Source: an uncultured Prevotella sp.
GTDB taxonomy: Bacteria > Bacteroidota > Bacteroidia > Bacteroidales > Bacteroidaceae
Assembly: GCA_900557255.1 (NCBI GenBank)
Contig: USSA01000101.1
Location: forward strand, 1 to 10,268
DNA: 10,268 bases
Direction of reading: 5' to 3'
The notes below the pieces were generated by a model. It searched no databases and was not told where the DNA came from. It saw only the letters and a program-made list of their open reading frames with translations. Of the stretch, positions 5,683 to 10,268 are shown piece after piece. The position numbers and the translations under genes were made by a program. Position 1 is the first letter of the stretch. Every line of letters begins with the position of its first letter.

Positions 5683-5826
5683 CAATCAGAAATTAGTCTC
5701 CAAGTAATATAAGGGGATTAGTTTACCTATGTTGAGGACCATTTGATAAGTCATAATATGTTTATATTGGTTAACAACAAAGCAACAGTAATTTTCTGGA
5801 CAAATAATTAATATAGTAAGTGATAA

Positions 5827-6360
5827 ATGAAAAGGAAAGCAGTTTTGCTGTTTATTATTTTGGGAATTAAAACAGTAGGTTATTCACAAGATTTCGCCCT
5901 GAAGACGAACGGACTCTACTGGGCGACAACCACCCTCAATATGGGCGTGGAGAAGGCAATCAGCAACCAGGTAACCCTGGAAGCAGATGTAGCATACAAC
6001 CCCTGGACATTCAGGGAAGACAAGAAGATGCACCTTCTTTTGGTGCAGCCAGAAATGAAATACTGGCTGTGCGAAAAGTACGAAGGACATTTCGTTGGTA
6101 TCCACCTGCATGGTGCTCAATTCTACGGAGGTTTTGGCAGCAAGCTCTACGATGGCTACTTGGCTGGCGGAGGTGTAACATACGGTTACGACTGGATTCT
6201 ATCCCCTCACTGGAACCTGGAGGCAGCCATCGGTGTGGGATACGCCCACCTCTGGTACAAGCAAAGTCCGAACTTGCCCTGCATCAAGTGTCAGGAAAAG
6301 AAGAACGATAACTATATCGGTCCTACCAAGGCTGCACTATCATTAGTCTATATCTTTTAA
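5827..6360 (+). CDS. DUF3575 family outer-membrane protein
   Basis: A 177-residue protein with a cleavable signal peptide (M-K-R-K, hydrophobic core, Y-S-Q at 19-21). Mature sequence begins D-F-A-L-K-T-N-G-L-Y-W-A-T-T-T-L-N-M-G-V-E, the usual opening of DUF3575, followed by alternating amphipathic strands with many aromatic and glycine residues, and ends in L-S-L-V-Y-I-F. The terminal aromatic residue and strand pattern fit a small outer-membrane beta barrel. A C-x-x-C pair (Cys152, Cys155) sits in a loop before the last strand. In Bacteroidota this family is commonly encoded directly upstream of DUF3868 and fimbrial genes, as here, so a role in fimbria assembly or placement in the outer membrane is likely, but the biochemical function is not established. 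It is first in the operon, with four bases between its stop and the next possible start. Confidence 0.85.
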   Translation: MKRKAVLLFIILGIKTVGYSQDFALKTNGLYWATTTLNMGVEKAISNQVTLEADVAYNPWTFREDKKMHLLLVQPEMKYWLCEKYEGHFVGIHLHGAQFYGGFGSKLYDGYLAGGGVTYGYDWILSPHWNLEAAIGVGYAHLWYKQSPNLPCIKCQEKKNDNYIGPTKAALSLVYIF

Positions 6361-6391
6361 AAAAATGCATCATTTAATCACAAAGAATATT

Positions 6392-7771
6392 ATGAATGAT
6401 AGAATGAAACTCAATATTGTATATCTGGCTATTGCTGGTGTAGCCATGGCTCTTCTGATGGCTATGTCTTCATGCAGCAACCAGAACATAGTAAGTGATA
6501 AAAAGATTACATGTACTCCCGATTCCTTTATGCTCCTGCCAGATAGCGGCAATCAGGCTGCACTCAACCTTCAGGTTCATATCCCGAAGTGTTATTTCTC
6601 GAAGAGAAGCCGTCTCTTCGTAATACCCGTATTGACAGACAGCGACAGCATCGTGGCTAAATACAAGCCTATAGTGCTGGATGCGCCTATCTACAGAAGG
6701 AAGATGGAACGTAAATGGGTACTCGACAGCATTGCCGACCCATACGATTCTATTGCACAGAGAGTTACGAACACCAAGGTGGATTTATCCGTGCTCTATA
6801 ACGACACCATCACCCTGCCTGCAAACTTCCATAAGGGAAGCCTCGTGGCAGTGGCTTCTGCCGACGGATGCGGCGAATGCCGTACCATCAGCTATACCAA
6901 GATGGCCGATGTGTTCCGTCCGGAAATCAAGAAGCAACTGCACCTCAACTGGATGATGCATACCTTCGAGATCAAGCCGAAGATAAGAGAAGGAAAGGGC
7001 GTGGCACGACTTGAGTTTGCTATCAATAAATATGATATCAATCCCAAGATGAGCAACAACCAGGCTGAGCTCGACCACATGTTGAGCGATATAGCTCCAG
7101 TGCTCAGCGACAGCCTCGCTACCCTCATTTCTTTGGGCATCTATGCTCTGGCGTCAGCCGACGGCCCGCTGAAGGTTAACACCCCACTTTCCCGCAACCG
7201 TGCCAACTCAGCCCTGAAGTGGCTGCTTGCGCACATAGAGAATGGCGACAAGGTGAAGAAGATAGCCCGTATCGGTTCACGCCCTGAAGGATGGCAGCCA
7301 GTATTGAATGCGATGGTGGCCGACGGCGATGCCGACAGTACGATGTTGAAGAACATCCTGACCCGATATGCCAACTTCAACGATGATGTGCAGGAACGCT
7401 ATATCCGCCGACTGCCTATCTGGAACAGCATCAAGAAGAAGTATCTGCAGAAGAGCCGTAGTGTGGAATACACCTACACATACATCATCAAGAACTTCAC
7501 CACCGATGAAGAAATGCTGCAGATGTACGAGCTCCGCCCAGATGCCTTCAGCGAAGATGAGTTCCTGCATGTGGCACAGATTGCAGAGAGTGCAGAAAAG
7601 CAGAAGCAGGTATATGAGACGACTTTGAAATATTACCCTATGTCGAAGATTGCTGCCAACAATCTTGCCATCCTACTCGAGAACGAAGGCAAGGTGGATG
7701 TGGCTGAAGAGATATTGAACCGCCAGAAGGCTGAAGAGACTCTGATCAGCCAGAAGGCACTCACAGAATAA
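6392..7771 (+). CDS. DUF3868 lipoprotein with OmpA-like and TPR-like parts
   Basis: The frame opens at an ATG at 6365, but from there the lipobox cysteine (M-S-S-C) would be residue 37, which is long. ATG 6392 puts it at 28 and ATG 6404 at 24, so 6392 is given as the likely start and 6404 is also possible. From 6392 the product is 459 residues. After the lipobox, about 30-190 is the DUF3868 region, beta-rich, with C-G-E-C at 160-163. Residues of about 200-280 resemble an OmpA-type domain, with L-S-R-N-R-A-N-S-A-L-K-W-L near 266-278, the usual S-x-x-R-A helix. The C-terminal 80 residues are helical and TPR-like (A-A-N-N-L-A-I-L-L-E-N-E-G near 421). It is probably an envelope scaffold or assembly protein for the fimbriae. 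The partner upstream is DUF3575, and the anchor gene follows after 10 bases. Confidence 0.8.
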   Translation: MNDRMKLNIVYLAIAGVAMALLMAMSSCSNQNIVSDKKITCTPDSFMLLPDSGNQAALNLQVHIPKCYFSKRSRLFVIPVLTDSDSIVAKYKPIVLDAPIYRRKMERKWVLDSIADPYDSIAQRVTNTKVDLSVLYNDTITLPANFHKGSLVAVASADGCGECRTISYTKMADVFRPEIKKQLHLNWMMHTFEIKPKIREGKGVARLEFAINKYDINPKMSNNQAELDHMLSDIAPVLSDSLATLISLGIYALASADGPLKVNTPLSRNRANSALKWLLAHIENGDKVKKIARIGSRPEGWQPVLNAMVADGDADSTMLKNILTRYANFNDDVQERYIRRLPIWNSIKKKYLQKSRSVEYTYTYIIKNFTTDEEMLQMYELRPDAFSEDEFLHVAQIAESAEKQKQVYETTLKYYPMSKIAANNLAILLENEGKVDVAEEILNRQKAEETLISQKALTE

Positions 7772-7781
7772 ATAACAGCGT

Positions 7782-8687
7782 ATGACAAGATTAAAAGTTA
7801 TCATATATAGCATGGCACTGGCTATGTCATTCACCTCGTGCGTTCGTGAAGATCTGGACCAATGTCCTCCTCTGCGTATCAACATCGAGGTGAAAGACAA
7901 GAATTATTTCAATGTCGACCAGACTGCACCCGATGAGAAACGGGATGAGAATCAGTCTTTTAGATCATTTGTTCCGTCTCTTTCCTATCGTCTGAGCCGA
8001 CTCAACGACGACGGCACTCAGCAGGTTATCGTAGAAGAAAAAGGTTTCGGAGTAGAGGGTGATGGATTAACTTATCCCGTAAGCTTCGACCCCGACATGC
8101 CTTTCGGGAAATACGTCTTTACGGTATGGGGAGGTATGAAGAAGCGAGGCGAACTCAATCTGGATAAAAACGAGCTGTTGCTGCATCCGGAGCACAGTCA
8201 GGGCGATGATGTTTATCAGGTTTGCGATACCCTCGTCTATGATGAAAACCATTATTGCTATACCAGCGAGATGGAGCGCACCAAGGGAAAACTGGTTATA
8301 TGGACAGAGAATCTTCCTGCCGGGTATCAACTGATGGATACTGAAGTAAGCCAGCTCTATGGAATAGTAAATCCAAGTTTCCTGTATTCTGAAGAGACCA
8401 GCGTCTTTCATGAATCGGAAATTGAAGCTGGCGCCAAGACCAAGACCTCTATTTTCCTGGCTCCTTCTTTCCAGAAGCATGAGTCAGTGGTGGATGTCAA
8501 TTTCTATAAGAATCGTGGCGAAGGCGGCAATTCATCTGTGTTGTCACCTGATGACGTGAAGGTAAGCATGGAGCGCAATAAGATTACGGTGCTGAAATAT
8601 GTGTACGATTCCGACCGCAATCGCTTCACCATCTATATGAAGGTGAACGACAACTGGGAGGAAATTCACGGTATGATATTGGATTGA
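7782..8687 (+). CDS. FimB/Mfa2 family fimbrial anchor subunit
   Basis: A 301-residue lipoprotein. The signal peptide ends in lipobox F-T-S-C (Cys20), followed at once by V-R-E-D-L-D-Q-C-P-P, the recognisable start of FimB/Mfa2 proteins. The middle has G-K-Y-V-F-T-V-W-G-G near residue 110, typical of the first beta-sandwich domain, and the protein ends in I-Y-M-K-V-N-D-N-W-E-E-I-H-G-M-I-L-D. In Porphyromonas, Mfa2 and FimB hold the fibre to the outer membrane and limit its length. The same role is expected here. Unlike the pilin-type genes it has no T-R-A processing site, as expected for a protein that stays lipid-anchored. It lies between the DUF3868 gene (10 bases) and the major subunit gene (34 bases). 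The final peptide is nearly the same as that of the next gene. Confidence 0.88.
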   Translation: MTRLKVIIYSMALAMSFTSCVREDLDQCPPLRINIEVKDKNYFNVDQTAPDEKRDENQSFRSFVPSLSYRLSRLNDDGTQQVIVEEKGFGVEGDGLTYPVSFDPDMPFGKYVFTVWGGMKKRGELNLDKNELLLHPEHSQGDDVYQVCDTLVYDENHYCYTSEMERTKGKLVIWTENLPAGYQLMDTEVSQLYGIVNPSFLYSEETSVFHESEIEAGAKTKTSIFLAPSFQKHESVVDVNFYKNRGEGGNSSVLSPDDVKVSMERNKITVLKYVYDSDRNRFTIYMKVNDNWEEIHGMILD

Positions 8688-8721
8688 TAATTAATATAAC
8701 TCAATTTTTTAATTTATTTTT

Positions 8722-10101
8722 ATGAAAAAAGGAATGTTTTTTGCGCTTGCAGCAAGCAGTTTATTGCTCGGCGCATGTAGCAGCGACGACGCTGTGGTTA
8801 ACACCACTGCGCAGAATGAGGCAGTACAGCAGCTTGTATTGCAGGTAGCAAGTAGCGGTGATGGTTTGGCAACACGTGCAGGCCGCCCATTGTATTCTTC
8901 ACAGGCTTTGCAGACTATCCAGAATGTTCGCGTAATAATTTACAAGAACGAAACCGGAGGTGGCGAGAAGACTATTGTCTATGACAAGAAGTTGGACTGG
9001 ACATCAAGTGCTATTTACAACACAAATGGCCATGGTCGCCAGATTACTCTTTCCTTGAAGGGTAATGAAAGACTGAGTGAAGGTAACTACAAGGTTATGG
9101 CTGTAGGTTACAGCAATGATAGTAAGTACACCTATTCTTTGAATGTAAAAGATCAAGCAGCCCTTACTAATCATACTTACAGTCCCATCACTGCAACCTT
9201 GGGGGCAAACGCTGATGCTGAGGAAGTATTTGCCGGTGATGCAGACCTGACAATCAACGCTAACCAGCAAATCACTCCCCTTATTTCTGGTGAAGAGAAT
9301 AGATTGGCTGTAACCTTGCATCGTCAGGTAGCTGGTAGCTTCGGTTATTTCCAGAACATCCCTGCCAAAGTTGGTGGCAAAAAAGCCAAGACCCTCCGTC
9401 TCGTAGTAAGAGATAAGAATGATATGTTGACTTTCAAAGACTTCAACAGCTCATTCACAGCAACTGGAGAAACTGGCAGCACTATCAAGTATTATGTTAA
9501 TGGTTCTAAATCAACAGGTGCAGCACTTACTCCAAATGCACATTTCAATAATGATAATGGCGACAATGGTTATGTGCTCTACTCTATCGATTTGAATACA
9601 TGGTTCCCTCAGGGTGATGAAAACAATGACGGCCTGCTGAATGCTGAAGATAGAAGCTGGAAGCGCCCTGATGATGTAAAGACTCAGGTTGTGACGGGTT
9701 CTGTATTCGGAAGCAACTTCGTTATTCCATTTAAATACACTGATGGTAAGAACACCATGGAGCTTCAGCTCTTGGATGCAGATAACAAAATCATCAAGAC
9801 TTGGACCGTTTCTATCCCACAATCAGATGTAAATAATGATGGAAACAAGGGACTTACAGACGCAAGTAATTCTATCTTCAACGTGGTTCGCAACCACATG
9901 TACAACTTGGGTGTGAAGACTTCAAATGGCACAAAAACTGATCCAGATCCAAGTAATCCAAATCCAGATCCCAAACCAGATCCAAAACCAAATCCAGAAC
10001 CAGGTACTGACCAGCCAGAAGACTTGAATAAGTTTCAGCACCTCATCTTGAAGGTGAACGACAACTGGGAGGTTATCCACAATATGGAGTTGGGTGAATA
10101 A
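8722..10101 (+). CDS. Mfa1 family fimbria major subunit
   Basis: A 459-residue exported lipoprotein precursor. Lipobox L-G-A-C gives Cys19. A stretch of about 30 residues then leads to L-A-T-R-A-G-R (Arg52), a probable arginine-directed cleavage site that would release the mature pilin. V-R-V-I-I-Y-K near residue 70 and N-Y-K-V-M-A-V-G-Y-S near 122 are typical of the Mfa1 N-terminal domain. Residues 300-310 (D-E-N-N-D-G-L-L-N-A-E-D) look like a Ca-binding loop. Residues 407-427 are a Pro/Asp/Asn/Lys-rich linker, followed by a last strand with K-V-N-D-N-W-E-V-I-H-N-M-E-L-G-E. In type V pili the C-terminal segment is thought to complete the groove of a neighbouring subunit. It is last in the operon and followed by a hairpin. 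Its upstream gap is very A/T-rich and could carry an extra promoter, though none matches the consensus. Confidence 0.9.
   Translation: MKKGMFFALAASSLLLGACSSDDAVVNTTAQNEAVQQLVLQVASSGDGLATRAGRPLYSSQALQTIQNVRVIIYKNETGGGEKTIVYDKKLDWTSSAIYNTNGHGRQITLSLKGNERLSEGNYKVMAVGYSNDSKYTYSLNVKDQAALTNHTYSPITATLGANADAEEVFAGDADLTINANQQITPLISGEENRLAVTLHRQVAGSFGYFQNIPAKVGGKKAKTLRLVVRDKNDMLTFKDFNSSFTATGETGSTIKYYVNGSKSTGAALTPNAHFNNDNGDNGYVLYSIDLNTWFPQGDENNDGLLNAEDRSWKRPDDVKTQVVTGSVFGSNFVIPFKYTDGKNTMELQLLDADNKIIKTWTVSIPQSDVNNDGNKGLTDASNSIFNVVRNHMYNLGVKTSNGTKTDPDPSNPNPDPKPDPKPNPEPGTDQPEDLNKFQHLILKVNDNWEVIHNMELGE
9940..10002 (+). repeat. Imperfect repeat encoding a proline-rich linker
   Basis: Six-base steps such as AATCCA, GATCCA and AAACCA recur, encoding alternating Pro with Asp, Asn, Lys or Glu (residues 407-427 of the Mfa1-type protein). 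The repeats are degenerate, but copy number could differ between strains and so change linker length. Confidence 0.6.
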
Positions 10102-10148
10102 TCTTACTATATGCTCATAATATAGGCAGTATTAAGAAAAATATATCC

Positions 10149-10188
10149 AAGGGATGCGAAGAGCCAGCTATAGGCACTCGCATCCCTT
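10149..10188 (+). terminator. Terminator hairpin of the fimbrial operon
   Basis: AAGGGATGCGA at 10149-10159 pairs perfectly with TCGCATCCCTT at 10178-10188. The 18-base loop can add a short GCC/GGC stem. It lies 47 bases after the Mfa1-type stop codon. No T tract follows, which is common for terminator-like hairpins here; compare 4166-4209. Confidence 0.65.
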
Positions 10189-10211
10189 ACAATCCCAACA
10201 TCACGATATTT

Positions 10212-10238
10212 ATTTATGACTCCACTTTAAAAAGTGAG
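10212..10238. repeat. Third copy of the terminal-repeat motif
   Basis: TGACTCCACTTTAAAAAGTG (10217-10236) agrees with the left end of the 5338-5438 element at 16 of 20 positions and with its right end at 15 of 20. The five bases before it, ATTTA, also match 5332-5336. It contains CACTTT and AAAGTG as an internal inverted repeat. It may be the end of an insertion element that continues beyond the window. Confidence 0.4.
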
Positions 10239-10268
10239 TTAAATTTGAATTAAACATATGCCTTGGAG

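Larger units (their letters stand above)
5202..5826. other. 625-base region without a large gene
   Basis: This stretch between the higBA palindrome and the fimbrial operon holds, in order: about 130 bases with nothing recognised, a small inverted-repeat element (5338-5438), a possible small minus-strand ORF (5440-5586) containing a 7-bp inverted repeat (5524-5530 with 5536-5542), a G run (5640-5648) between divergent promoter motifs, and the leader of the fimbrial operon. A plus-strand frame at 5193-5390 has no family features and seems fortuitous. Confidence 0.6.

Noticed and set aside
8067..8480. 137-codon minus-strand frame inside the anchor gene
   Set aside because: It lies antisense to a well-supported FimB/Mfa2 gene, with no start context or family features.
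9598..9660. Dockerin-like repeat in the Mfa1-type protein, suggested by D-E-N-N-D-G-L-L-N-A-E-D and a later D-V-N-N-D-G-N-K-G-L-T-D
   Set aside because: The two Ca-loop-like segments are about 75 residues apart and not arranged as a paired dockerin. They fit surface loops of the pilin better, though metal binding remains possible.

Overview
The window comes from a Bacteroidota chromosome, most likely a gut or oral Prevotellaceae member of the Prevotella/Segatella type. This rests on the gene families (fimbrillin/Mfa1-like type V pilins, a FimB/Mfa2 anchor, DUF3575 and DUF3868 proteins, a BspA-type leucine-rich repeat tail), on promoters of the Bacteroidota form TAnnTTTG, and on the near absence of Shine-Dalgarno sites. 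The species assignment is inference.

Positions 1-4080 (+ strand) hold four consecutive surface lipoprotein genes of the fimbrillin superfamily. The first lacks its 5' end at the window edge. The fourth fuses a fimbrillin-like N-terminal part to a short C-terminal leucine-rich repeat region. Gaps are 14 to 85 bases and there is no visible promoter inside, so they read as one operon encoding pilus or adhesin subunits. It ends at a strong, probably bidirectional hairpin at 4166-4209.

Positions 4210-5201 hold a compact higBA toxin-antitoxin module. A perfect 13-bp palindrome and a TAnnTTTG promoter lie just in front of it. Facing the other way is a well-formed minus-strand promoter (4286-4316) with no gene behind it, which points to a short RNA ending at the 4166-4209 hairpin. 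A decayed 14-bp tandem repeat and a GC-rich palindrome follow higA.

Positions 5202-5826 hold no large gene. They contain a 101-bp element with 20-bp imperfect terminal inverted repeats (5338-5438), a possible 48-residue minus-strand ORF with its own promoter, a run of nine G between two divergent promoter motifs, and the promoter and roughly 140-base leader of the next operon.

Positions 5827-10101 are a type V fimbrial operon in the order DUF3575 outer-membrane protein, DUF3868/OmpA-like lipoprotein, FimB/Mfa2-type anchor, Mfa1-type major subunit. The first two probably act as envelope assembly or scaffold proteins, the third anchors the fibre, and the last forms the shaft. Anchor and shaft end in almost the same C-terminal peptide, encoded by an identical 23-base stretch, and in the shaft protein it sits behind a proline-rich linker. 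A hairpin terminator follows at 10149-10188. A third copy of the terminal-repeat motif lies at 10212-10236.

I saw no tRNA, rRNA, CRISPR array or intact insertion sequence. The most interesting points are the possible phase-variable G tract, the candidate small RNA, the small inverted-repeat element with a matching motif beyond the fimbrial operon, and the shared C-terminal peptide.
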